Positions 9,734 through 17,558 of a stretch of 64,000 bases of DNA are shown here, piece by piece; within the stretch, counting starts at the first letter, position 1, and each line of letters starts with the position of its first letter. The DNA comes from an uncultured Alphaproteobacteria bacterium (GTDB lineage Bacteria > Pseudomonadota > Alphaproteobacteria > HIMB59 > GCA-002718135). Position numbers and translations under genes: made by a program. The notes below the pieces were generated by a model that did not search any database, had not been told where the DNA came from, and was given only the letters and a program-made list of their open reading frames with translations. The stretch covers positions 1 through 64,000 of the forward strand of contig CACKRO010000004.1 in NCBI GenBank assembly GCA_902602695.1, written 5' to 3'.

Positions 9734-11893
9734 ATGAAACTAGATAAAGTTTATGAGGAAAAAGTATATGCAGGTGTGCTTGGTAAATTAATAGGTGTTT
9801 ATCTAGGACGTCCTTTTGAGCAATGGACTCACGAAAGAATAATAGAAGAGCTAGGTCAGATTAATTATTATGTAAATGAAAAATTAAATGTCCCTTTGGT
9901 TGTAACTGATGACGATATAACTGGCACCTTTACTTTTTTAAGAGCTTTAAGAGAAAATAATTTTGATCCTAATATAACTGCAAAACAAATAGGTCAAAGT
10001 TGGTTAAACAATCTCATAGAAAATAAAACTGTTTTGTGGTGGGGAGGTAGAGGTCACTCAGCTGAAGATACAGCATTTCAAAATCTTAAAGATGGTATTC
10101 ATGCACCAATGAGTGGATCTATTGAAACAAATGGTGAAGTTATTGCACAACAAATAGGCGCTCAAATATTTATTGATGGTTGGGCTTTAGTAGCTCCGGG
10201 TGATCCAGAAAAAGCAGTTGAACTAGCAAAAAAAGCAGCAAGTGTAAGTCATGATGGAGAAGCAATTTATGGAGCGCAAATGGTTGCCGCTATGGAGTCA
10301 TTAGCTTTTATCGAAAAAGATATTAATAAAATAATTAATGAAAGTAAAAAATATATTCCCAATACATCTGAGATTTATAAAGTAATTGGAGAACTTCAAA
10401 ATATACGATCTGGAAATAGCGATTGGATGCAAGCTCGACAATTCTTAGCAGAAAACTATGATTATGATAAATATTTAGGTGAGTGTCATATGATACCTAA
10501 TCATGCTATAATTATCCTTTCTTTGTTGTTTGGTGATGACGATCTTCAAAAGACATTAATGATTGTTAACACTGCAGGTCGTGACACAGATTGTAATTCT
10601 GGGAATGTAGGTTGCTTAATGGGTATTAAAAATGGATTGGAGGGTTTAAATAAAGGACCTGACTATCTATCCCCAATCCAAGATAGAATGTATTGCCCAA
10701 CTGCCAATGGTGGTGAGACTCAAACAGATGCTTTAACCGAAGCTTATAAAGTTATTAATACTGCTAAAAGAATGAATAATGAAAATATTATTCAGCCTAA
10801 AAATGGATCAAGATTTCACTTTGAGATGCCTGGCTCAGTTCAAGGTTGGAGAGCTAATTATAAAGAAAATAAAAATATCTCTACTCATGTTCAGAACATA
10901 AAATTTGATAGTAAAATAGGTAACAGAGGACTTGAAATTAAATTTGATCGAGTTGCTCCTGGTGTTATCTCTGAGGCATTAGTTGATATTTTTTTTCCTC
11001 AAGAATTACATGAATTAACAGGGCGTGCTAGAGAAAGATTTTTTCAAAGTTATAATTTTATTTCATGTCCATTATTATATTCTGGTCAAACAATTGAATC
11101 GGAAATAAGCTTTATTTCTAACTCAGATAAACCAATCAATGTGAAATGTTTTATAAATATTTTTGGAAAAGATGATGAATATGAAAGAATGAATTCAGAG
11201 GAAATCATCATTTATCCTGGTAAATCACATAACTTAAAATGGAAAATTCCATCAACAGAAGGTAATCCTATAACTCAAGTAGGCTTTTCTATTGAATCAG
11301 AAGAAACAAATTCAGGAAGTTTGATAATAAACCATTTAGATTTTACTGGAGAGCCAAATTGTTCATTTTATAAGCCCAAGCATATTGGAGATCATAAAAG
11401 AGGTGTCGTTAAATCAAAAGCAATAATGTGGAAATCTAGCTGGGTAAATGCAGTAGATAAGTGGGAAGTTGGTGCTCGAACTTTTAGAATCACAAAAGAT
11501 AGTGGTAGAGGTATCATTATTACCGGTAATGAAGCATGGAAAAATTATACTGTTAGTGCTGAGATAGCAGTTCAAAGATTAACTACAGGTGGTCTTGCTG
11601 TAAGAGTTCAGGGATTGAATAGATATTATGGATTAGTAATTAATTCATCAAATAAACTTCAATTAATAAAAGTAATAAATGATGTTGAGATTTTAAAAGA
11701 AATGGATTTTAATTTAGAGTATTTTAAAAACTATAATCTGTCTCTTAAAATATTAAATAATAATTTATCAGCATATTTAGAAAACGAATTAGTTTTGGAA
11801 TATGAAGACAAAAAAAATGTACTTGAGTCAGGAGCTATAGGATTAGTTATTGAAGATGGAACATTAGTTACTGATGAAATAATTGTAAAATAA
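9734..11893 (+). CDS. ADP-ribosylglycohydrolase-family protein, copy 4 (most divergent)
   Basis: Fourth tandem paralogue, 719 aa from ATG 9734. The ATG at 9731 touches the AGGAGGA Shine-Dalgarno, so the second ATG is better spaced. It keeps TDDD and DTDCN, but the Trp before the second motif is Arg (GRDTDCN). Other conserved sites also differ (SGNSDWMQA for SGNLDWEQA), and the GQLW motif preceding the C-terminal domain is absent. It carries the WWGGRG...EDTA loop, like copy 1. It is the outlier of the set, probably the oldest duplicate or one with a different substrate. Confidence 0.84.
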   Translation: MKLDKVYEEKVYAGVLGKLIGVYLGRPFEQWTHERIIEELGQINYYVNEKLNVPLVVTDDDITGTFTFLRALRENNFDPNITAKQIGQSWLNNLIENKTVLWWGGRGHSAEDTAFQNLKDGIHAPMSGSIETNGEVIAQQIGAQIFIDGWALVAPGDPEKAVELAKKAASVSHDGEAIYGAQMVAAMESLAFIEKDINKIINESKKYIPNTSEIYKVIGELQNIRSGNSDWMQARQFLAENYDYDKYLGECHMIPNHAIIILSLLFGDDDLQKTLMIVNTAGRDTDCNSGNVGCLMGIKNGLEGLNKGPDYLSPIQDRMYCPTANGGETQTDALTEAYKVINTAKRMNNENIIQPKNGSRFHFEMPGSVQGWRANYKENKNISTHVQNIKFDSKIGNRGLEIKFDRVAPGVISEALVDIFFPQELHELTGRARERFFQSYNFISCPLLYSGQTIESEISFISNSDKPINVKCFINIFGKDDEYERMNSEEIIIYPGKSHNLKWKIPSTEGNPITQVGFSIESEETNSGSLIINHLDFTGEPNCSFYKPKHIGDHKRGVVKSKAIMWKSSWVNAVDKWEVGARTFRITKDSGRGIIITGNEAWKNYTVSAEIAVQRLTTGGLAVRVQGLNRYYGLVINSSNKLQLIKVINDVEILKEMDFNLEYFKNYNLSLKILNNNLSAYLENELVLEYEDKKNVLESGAIGLVIEDGTLVTDEIIVK

Positions 11894-11895
11894 AA

Positions 11896-12879
11896 ATGAA
11901 ATATAGAAAATTTGGATTATTAGATTGGAATGTATCCGAAATCGGATTAGGTTGCTGGCAAATAGGAGCTGACTGGGGAGAGGTTAGTGAAGATAAAGCT
12001 AAAGAAGTATTAAAATCATCTTTTGAAAATGGTGTTAATTTTTTTGATACTGCTGATGTCTATGGCATGGGTAGAAGTGAAAAATTTGTGGGTGAATTCA
12101 TTAAATCAGTATCTGAAAGAATTTATGTGGCAACAAAAGCTGGAAGACAAATCAATCCTCATGTTGCCGAGGGATACTATGATAAAACTTTAATGGAGTC
12201 TTATGTGGATCAATCTTTATCAAATCTTAATGTTGAAACAATTGATCTATTACAAATGCACTGTCCACCTACTGAAGTTTATTCATCTGGAAATACATTT
12301 GAAATGCTAGATTATTTAGTAAGTAAAGGAAAAATACAAAACTATGGTTTTAGTGTTCAGACTGTAGATGAAGCTTTAGAATGTATAAAATTTCCCAATA
12401 CAAAATCTATTCAAGTTATTTTTAATATGTTTAGGCAAAAACCTGCTGAAAAATTATTTCAAATTGCAAAAGAAAAAAATATTGCCATAATTGTACGAGT
12501 TCCACTTGCGAGCGGATTGTTGACAGGTAAGTTTACTAAAGAATCTTCATTTGCACCGGATGATCATCGTAATTACAATATCAATGGAGATGCTTTTGAT
12601 GTTGGTGAAACCTTCTCAGGTGTTAATTATAACAAAGCTTTAGAAGCTGTAGATGATTTGAAAAAGATTATACCACCAGGAATAACTTTATCTCAATTAT
12701 CACTTAGATGGATTTTAATGCATGATGCTGTCAGTGTAGTAATTCCAGGCGCAAAAAATAAAGATCATGTAAATTTAAATACCTCTTCTTCAGATGCCAA
12801 TGAAATTTCATCTTTAATGAGTGAAATTCAAAATATTTATACAAAATATTTTTTTGATGATGTTCATCACCGTTGGTAA
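11896..12879 (+). CDS. aldo/keto reductase
   Basis: NAD(P)H-dependent oxidoreductase of the AKR superfamily, 327 aa, cytoplasmic. The catalytic tetrad is readable: D51 and Y56 in FDTADVYGMGRSE, K81 in VATKAG and H122 in LLQMHC. It starts 2 bases after the fourth ARH-family stop, so it is probably part of the same pathway and may oxidise or reduce the released sugar. The C-terminus ends in VHHRW. The exact substrate cannot be assigned. Confidence 0.92.
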   Translation: MKYRKFGLLDWNVSEIGLGCWQIGADWGEVSEDKAKEVLKSSFENGVNFFDTADVYGMGRSEKFVGEFIKSVSERIYVATKAGRQINPHVAEGYYDKTLMESYVDQSLSNLNVETIDLLQMHCPPTEVYSSGNTFEMLDYLVSKGKIQNYGFSVQTVDEALECIKFPNTKSIQVIFNMFRQKPAEKLFQIAKEKNIAIIVRVPLASGLLTGKFTKESSFAPDDHRNYNINGDAFDVGETFSGVNYNKALEAVDDLKKIIPPGITLSQLSLRWILMHDAVSVVIPGAKNKDHVNLNTSSSDANEISSLMSEIQNIYTKYFFDDVHHRW

Positions 12880-14036
12880 AGTACCTTGTGTTAGAAGAAG
12901 ATAAAATAATATTTAAAAGAGCTACTTTTGCATCGGTAATAACATCTGCTTATCCCATGATAGTTGTGGGTTGTTATTTTGGAATAACCCCATGGAATAT
13001 GAATAGGCTTTCAATTGATGAAACCGATTTAAGTTATGCTATTTTACTTTTTGGAATATTTTTTATTATTTCTAATCAAATAGCTGGAAGAATATTAGTT
13101 CCAAAATTTGGGACAAAGTTAGTTATGAGTTTAGCTTTTCCTATTGTTGCTTTTTCTACTTTTTTATCAATTATTTCTCCAACATATTTCTATTTCTTAT
13201 TATCTGCTATTCCAACAGGAATTGGATGGGGTGCATCAGGGCCAATAGGGGGTATACATTCACAATTAATTGAACAAAGATTCAAAAAAATTATTACTCC
13301 TTATTACGCAATGGGTTTTAGCTTAGGTATTCTTATAGGTGGAGGATTAGCAGGTTTAATAATGAAAAATGAATATGAGCCATATATTTCTTTTATTTTT
13401 TTAGCTTTCTTTTCCATATTAGCATCATTTACCGTATATTATTTGGGCTTACCAAGAAATATGGACTTTAAAGGTGAGGCTGAAAAATTCAAAATACCTG
13501 AAGGTAATATTCTTTTATTTGGGCTGCTTTTATTTTTTGTCTTTGGCTCAGGCGGTATAATAATGGATTGGTCAACATTATGGTTGAACAAAGACTTGGG
13601 CGCACCATTACATTTAGCAAGTACAGGATTGATATTTTTGAGTATTGGATCAATTTTTGCTAATTTACTTTCCAATACCTTAATAGATATTTTTACTGAA
13701 AAGGTTGTTGGTTGTTATTTTATTATGATTGGCGCTATAATTATGTTTATAGTTTTACTTACCAATAATTTTTACATTATTTTAGTAATGTTTGGTATTT
13801 ATGGTTTTTCTTCAGCAAATTTTGTACCAATAATCATTAGGCAAGCAGTTAAACAATCCAATGAAAGTATACCGATGACTGTAACAAATCTTATTACTAT
13901 TGGATTATCTTCTACAATGATAATGCCCGCAGGAATTGGTTTTATAGCAGAAACATTTTCACTTACACTAAATATGTATTTATTATCTTTTATAGTATTT
14001 ACTTGTGGGGTAATTTTTTTATTTAAATATAAATAA
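12873..14036 (+). CDS. MFS transporter (YbjJ-like)
   Basis: Major facilitator superfamily protein of about 387 aa with roughly twelve hydrophobic segments. A DWSTLWL motif in the second half recalls YbjJ-like and fucose-permease-like members. The start is a TTG overlapping the previous gene by 7 bases. A GTG at 12888 is the alternative, and neither has a strong Shine-Dalgarno. It is the last gene of the carbohydrate cassette and could export a product or import a second substrate. Assignment below family level is uncertain. Confidence 0.85.
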   Translation: MVKYLVLEEDKIIFKRATFASVITSAYPMIVVGCYFGITPWNMNRLSIDETDLSYAILLFGIFFIISNQIAGRILVPKFGTKLVMSLAFPIVAFSTFLSIISPTYFYFLLSAIPTGIGWGASGPIGGIHSQLIEQRFKKIITPYYAMGFSLGILIGGGLAGLIMKNEYEPYISFIFLAFFSILASFTVYYLGLPRNMDFKGEAEKFKIPEGNILLFGLLLFFVFGSGGIIMDWSTLWLNKDLGAPLHLASTGLIFLSIGSIFANLLSNTLIDIFTEKVVGCYFIMIGAIIMFIVLLTNNFYIILVMFGIYGFSSANFVPIIIRQAVKQSNESIPMTVTNLITIGLSSTMIMPAGIGFIAETFSLTLNMYLLSFIVFTCGVIFLFKYK

Positions 14037-14040
14037 ATTA

Positions 14041-14847
14041 ATGAATAATTTAAAAATTTCTCAAGTTCAATTTACTGCAAGTCAAATACCTAATTTGAAT
14101 TCTAAATTTCTAGAGAAATATTTTAATAAAGCATTAAAATCTAAACCTCATTTAATTTGCACACCAGAATGTTCAAACATCATTACCAATGATAAAAATT
14201 ATTTAAAACAAAATGCACCATATCAAAATACATGCCCAGTTTTAAAAATGGCTAAAAACTTTGCAAAGAAAAATAAGGTTAATATAAATCTTGGATCTTT
14301 GCTTTTAAAAGTAAAAAATCAATCTAAACTAGTCAATAGATCTTTTTTTATTGATGATCATGGAATAATCAAAAAAATATATGATAAAATTCATATGTTT
14401 GATGCTCAAATTAATAACAAAGAAACACATCAAGAGTCATCTTTGTTTCAAGCTGGTAATAAAATAACATATACAAAAATTAATAATATTAAATTAGGAA
14501 TGACAATTTGTTATGATTTACGATTTCCTTCTTTGTACAGGAAACTTGCTAAAAAAGATTGTTCAATTGTTTTAGTTCCAGCTGCCTTTACTAGACCTAC
14601 GGGAAAAGACCACTGGGAAATTTTGAATCGGTCAAGAGCAATAGAAAATAATGTATTTATTGTTGCAACAGGTATGTGTGGAAATCATCATATGCAAAGA
14701 AAAACTTATGGATATTCTCTTTTAGTTGATCCATGGGGGAAGATCGTAAATAGTACTAAAGATAAACCTTCAATTCTTAACTCAACTATAAAAATTATGG
14801 AGGTAAAAAAAATTAGAAAAAAAATTCCTTCACTTCAATATGAATAA
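14041..14847 (+). CDS. carbon-nitrogen hydrolase (nitrilase family, Nit1-like)
   Basis: Cytoplasmic amidase of the nitrilase superfamily, 268 aa. The Glu-Lys-Cys triad is visible as E43 (TPECSN), K116 (YDKIHMFD) and C157 (TICYDLRFP). The last two motifs fit the Nit1 / omega-amidase branch, whose members hydrolyse deaminated glutathione or alpha-keto-acid amides. It overlaps the following methyltransferase gene by 8 bases. It is markedly richer in Lys and Asn than the cassette genes before it, marking a return to chromosomal backbone. Confidence 0.85.
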   Translation: MNNLKISQVQFTASQIPNLNSKFLEKYFNKALKSKPHLICTPECSNIITNDKNYLKQNAPYQNTCPVLKMAKNFAKKNKVNINLGSLLLKVKNQSKLVNRSFFIDDHGIIKKIYDKIHMFDAQINNKETHQESSLFQAGNKITYTKINNIKLGMTICYDLRFPSLYRKLAKKDCSIVLVPAAFTRPTGKDHWEILNRSRAIENNVFIVATGMCGNHHMQRKTYGYSLLVDPWGKIVNSTKDKPSILNSTIKIMEVKKIRKKIPSLQYE

Positions 14848-15463
14848 TTTTAAATTTCTAGTTTCAGGTGTTGGAAATATAAATAAAACAAGAAAATACT
14901 ATGACGATTGGTCAGAAAATTATGATGCAACACTTAAGTTATGGAATTATCAAGCTCCTAAAAAAAGTATAAAATTTCTAAAAGAAACAATTAATATTAA
15001 TCCACAAAAAATCTTAGATTTAGCATGTGGTACCGGTTTATTTGGTACTGAGTTAAAAAAAATTTATCCAAAAAGCCAAATCTATGGCTCTGATATTTCC
15101 AACAAAAGTTTAAAAATTACATCAGGCAAAAAAATTTATAAAAAATTACAAATAAAAAACTTTGAACAATTACATCATTATAAATTAAAATTTGATCTTA
15201 TTTCTCTGATTGGTTCTATGACTTATTGTAAAAACTTTGACAAACTTTTTGCTAATATTAATAAAAATATTAAAGAAAAAGGTTTTGTAATATTTTCACA
15301 TAGAACTGATTTATGGAAACAACAGGATTTTTTAAGAATTTTGAAAAAACATCAAAAAACATTGAAAATTATTAAAATTTCTAGACCTTTAAATTATTTA
15401 CCTTTGAATAATGATTTTAAAAACAAAATAAAAATCAAAATTGTTTTGTTACAAAAATATTAA
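14840..15463 (+). CDS. class I SAM-dependent methyltransferase
   Basis: 207 aa protein with a Rossmann methyltransferase core. The SAM-binding motif I is LDLACGTGLFG near residue 60, followed by an acidic motif (YGSDIS) and a later DLISLIGSM strand. It probably methylates a small molecule, since the fold resembles UbiG/UbiE-type enzymes. It shares an 8-base overlap with the amidase gene and ends ahead of a terminator. The substrate is unknown. Confidence 0.8.
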   Translation: MNNFKFLVSGVGNINKTRKYYDDWSENYDATLKLWNYQAPKKSIKFLKETININPQKILDLACGTGLFGTELKKIYPKSQIYGSDISNKSLKITSGKKIYKKLQIKNFEQLHHYKLKFDLISLIGSMTYCKNFDKLFANINKNIKEKGFVIFSHRTDLWKQQDFLRILKKHQKTLKIIKISRPLNYLPLNNDFKNKIKIKIVLLQKY

Positions 15464-15554
15464 AAATTAAAGCTAATTAATTAAAAATTTGAGCCAAAAT
15501 AGAGAATCGGGTATTTATAAATTAGGTTTATTTTCTATCCATAAACCAAGAATG

Positions 15555-15590
15555 AAAAGAAGGGATATTCGCCGTGTCCCTTCTTTTTTA
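15555..15590 (+). terminator. rho-independent terminator
   Basis: Stem AAAAGAAGGGA / TCCCTTCTTTT with an 11-base loop, followed by a T run. It terminates the + strand unit ending in the methyltransferase. The A run on its other side means it may also stop the convergent mntR transcript. A second smaller hairpin (GGTTTAT / ATAAACC, 15525-15547) lies just upstream. Confidence 0.85.
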
Positions 15591-15626
15591 TACACTAGTT
15601 AAATTTGATTTGGCTATCAATTAATA

Positions 15627-16031
15627 TTATTTCTTTGAGTTAAAATTATCCATTTTTTTGAGTGTCTTCTCACTAACATGATGTTCTATTCCTTCTGCAT
15701 CTTCAGAGGCTGTATTCTTATCTAATCCAAGATTTCGTAAAAAATTATAAACTATATTATGCCTCTTTTTTGATTCACTTGCTATTTTTTGACCCTTATA
15801 AGTTAAAAAAATAGACCGATAAGGTTCTCTTTTTATATAACCTTGGGAATGTAATCTTTGTATTGTTTTATTGGCTGTAGCTTGAGCTATACCTAATTTT
15901 TCAGCAATATCAACGATACGGGCTTCTCCTTTTGAATTCAAGAGTTCTGCAACGAGTTCTAAATAATCTTCTGTATTTTCTGTTCTATGAGCATTTCTGA
16001 CTTTCCTGAAAGACATTATTATTTTTAACAT
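15627..16031 (-). CDS. mntR: manganese-responsive transcriptional regulator MntR (DtxR family)
   Basis: 134 aa winged-helix metal sensor. The N-terminal helix carries the metal ligands TEDYLE, the HTH lies around residues 38-70 (ATANKTIQRLHSQGYI), and the dimerisation half has the other expected ligands (H in KRHNIV, E/E/H in EDAEGIEHH). There is no SH3 domain, as expected for MntR. It is divergent from a putative Mn exporter with a palindrome in the 65-base gap. Translation could also begin at the internal Met of MSFRK. It presumably controls itself and the neighbour in response to Mn(II). Confidence 0.88.
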   Translation of the reverse strand: MLKIIMSFRKVRNAHRTENTEDYLELVAELLNSKGEARIVDIAEKLGIAQATANKTIQRLHSQGYIKREPYRSIFLTYKGQKIASESKKRHNIVYNFLRNLGLDKNTASEDAEGIEHHVSEKTLKKMDNFNSKK

Positions 16032-16064
16032 AAAAATTGAAAAAATTTAATAGAAAATGTAGCC

Positions 16065-16085
16065 ATAGCTATATTTATTAGCTAT
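16065..16085. promoter_or_regulatory. putative MntR operator
   Basis: Perfect 7-7-7 inverted repeat ATAGCTA-tatttat-TAGCTAT in the mntR / exporter intergenic region, ending 11 bases before the exporter ATG. A dyad of this size and position suits a DtxR-family dimer. No experimental site is known here, so the link to MntR is inferred from location. Confidence 0.65.
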
Positions 16086-16096
16086 ATACACACTTT

Positions 16097-17248
16097 ATGA
16101 ACGCGTTAATTAATGCCATTAATGAAAAAACCAAAATCATTCTTGAGAATGATGGAAGGTTATTAAAAAAATCCTTTTTTGGCCTTTTACTTCTTTCTCT
16201 TGTTTTTCAAGGAGGAGAATTCGGGGAAGTTATACGAGCATCAATGATTGATGCCTATATCCAAGTATCTGTTTTTGTTGGATTTACTCTTTTTGTCTTC
16301 ATTGGGCTCGATAGTCTAACTAAATTTGATGTAAAGACTTTTCTATCTAAAACCCAAAAGCTCCACGTTGGTATAGCAGCATTCTTAGGTGCAATACCAG
16401 GATGTGGGGGAGCAATAATAGTTGTTACTCAATACATTCAAGGTCGTATATCCTTCGGTTCTTTGGTTGCTGTACTCACAGCAACAATGGGAGATGCAGC
16501 TTTTTTAATACTTGCTATTGAGCCCACAACTGGACTTTTAATATTTGGTATTGGAATTATTGTTGGATCAATATCTGGTTATATAATAGATTTTATCCAT
16601 GGCACAAATTTTATGTCAGCTGAAACAAAAATTAAAGTTGAATTTGAAAAAATAAATAAAACATTTGTATCCAATTTCAATTTTTTTTGGCTTTTTTTAT
16701 TTATTCCTGGTTTTGTTTTAGGCATTTTAGTAGCATTCCAAATTGAATTTGAATCTGCTTCTTATAATACATTTTTAGTTTTCATTGCATCTGCTGGAGC
16801 AATACTTTCAATATTCATGTGGTCATTAAATCCTTTAAGTGATTTTCAATGCTCAACTGATAAGAGTAGAGGATTTTTATCAAGAGTAGTAGACACAACC
16901 AATTTTGTGACTACCTGGGTAATTAGTGGATTTCTCGTCTTTGAAATTTTTATGTATTTTACAAGCTTGGATTTAAAAATATTTTTTGATTTATGGCTTC
17001 CATTTGTTCCTTTAGTAGCAATCCTTTTTGGTTTTTTACCTGGTTGCGGACCACAAGTTGTCGTAGCAACTTTTTATTTAAATGGCTATATCCCTCTTTC
17101 CGCGGAACTAGGAAATGCCATTTCAAATGATGGTGATGCCTTATTTCCTGCAATAGCTCTAGCACCAAAAGCTGCAATTTTAGCGACTCTTTATAGTGCA
17201 ATACCTGCATTAGTTGTTGCCTACGGATATTTTTATCTATTCGAGTAA
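16097..17248 (+). CDS. putative manganese / heavy-metal transporter (ArsP_2-like, ~10 TM)
   Basis: 383 aa polytopic membrane protein with about ten hydrophobic segments. It resembles the ArsP_2 (DUF2899) family, often annotated as a putative manganese transporter. Two halves are related: a PGCGGAIIVVT motif near residue 100 with a following GD pair, and PGCGPQVVVAT near residue 315 followed by NDGDA, suggesting an inverted or tandem duplication with paired metal sites. The divergent mntR and the operator support Mn homeostasis. Direction of transport is not proven. Confidence 0.72.
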   Translation: MNALINAINEKTKIILENDGRLLKKSFFGLLLLSLVFQGGEFGEVIRASMIDAYIQVSVFVGFTLFVFIGLDSLTKFDVKTFLSKTQKLHVGIAAFLGAIPGCGGAIIVVTQYIQGRISFGSLVAVLTATMGDAAFLILAIEPTTGLLIFGIGIIVGSISGYIIDFIHGTNFMSAETKIKVEFEKINKTFVSNFNFFWLFLFIPGFVLGILVAFQIEFESASYNTFLVFIASAGAILSIFMWSLNPLSDFQCSTDKSRGFLSRVVDTTNFVTTWVISGFLVFEIFMYFTSLDLKIFFDLWLPFVPLVAILFGFLPGCGPQVVVATFYLNGYIPLSAELGNAISNDGDALFPAIALAPKAAILATLYSAIPALVVAYGYFYLFE

Positions 17249-17252
17249 AAAA

Positions 17253-17393
17253 TTGAAGAAAAATTTACCATCTAAAATTTGTATAGTTTGTAATAAACCA
17301 TTCACTTGGAGAAAAAAATGGGAAAGAGATTGGGAAAATGTTTTATATTGTTCTAAGAAATGTTCTAAAAATGCTTTAAACAAAAAAAAGTAA
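17253..17393 (+). CDS. DUF2256 small zinc-ribbon-like protein
   Basis: 46 aa ORF too short for the supplied track: TTG start, then KKNLPSKICIVCNKPFTWRK, ending in LYCSKKCSKN. Two CxxC-type pairs (CIVC and CSKKC) and the FTWRKKWERDW signature identify the DUF2256 family, probably a small zinc-binding protein. It begins 4 bases after the metal transporter stop. DUF2256 genes often neighbour photolyase/cryptochrome genes, but none is here. Function unknown. Confidence 0.8.
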   Translation: MKKNLPSKICIVCNKPFTWRKKWERDWENVLYCSKKCSKNALNKKK

Positions 17394-17408
17394 TAGATAA
17401 TCATATTT

Positions 17409-17558
17409 GTGACAGAAAAATTAAATAAAGAAAAAAATATAAATCATCAAAAAGATGACTCAAAAAAAGATTCTCGTTTAACAAGACTAAAAAGGTTAGA
17501 AAAAAAACTGAAATCAAATATTTTAAAAAGAAAAAAAGCTATTAACAAAAATGGATAA
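17409..17558 (+). CDS. small Lys-rich hypothetical protein coupled to murA
   Basis: 49 aa ORF with GTG start (MTEKLNKEKN...), very rich in Lys, probably helical and charged, with no Cys and no membrane segment. Its last codons overlap the murA start (ATGGATAA, 8 bases), a layout typical of translational coupling. It is not on the supplied ORF track. No family recognised. The low-complexity content means it could be spurious, although the overlap argues for a real gene. Confidence 0.5.
   Translation: MTEKLNKEKNINHQKDDSKKDSRLTRLKRLEKKLKSNILKRKKAINKNG

Larger units (their letters stand above)
3143..11893 (+). repeat. four-copy tandem gene array (ARH-family paralogues)
   Basis: Four same-strand genes of ~2.2 kb each share one domain architecture end to end and are separated by at most a few tens of bases. 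The first three are alike along nearly the whole protein by eye; the fourth is more distant. Perfect DNA matches of 38 to 62 bases between copies (for example 5972-6033 with 8202-8263) show that they still exchange sequence. An array of large paralogues is unexpected in an otherwise streamlined genome. Confidence 0.9.

Noticed and set aside
3143-11893. ARH array as a phage-defence or toxin-antitoxin module
   Set aside because: ARH folds occur in defence and ADP-ribosylation systems, but there is no toxin, nuclease or mobile gene here and the operon partners are a sugar importer and an oxidoreductase.
16959-17210. 83 aa minus-strand ORF inside the metal transporter
   Set aside because: Shadow of a well-supported membrane protein gene; His-rich stretches arise from reversed membrane codons.
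17253-17393. DUF2256 gene as evidence for a photolyase locus
   Set aside because: No photolyase or cryptochrome gene is anywhere near it in the window.
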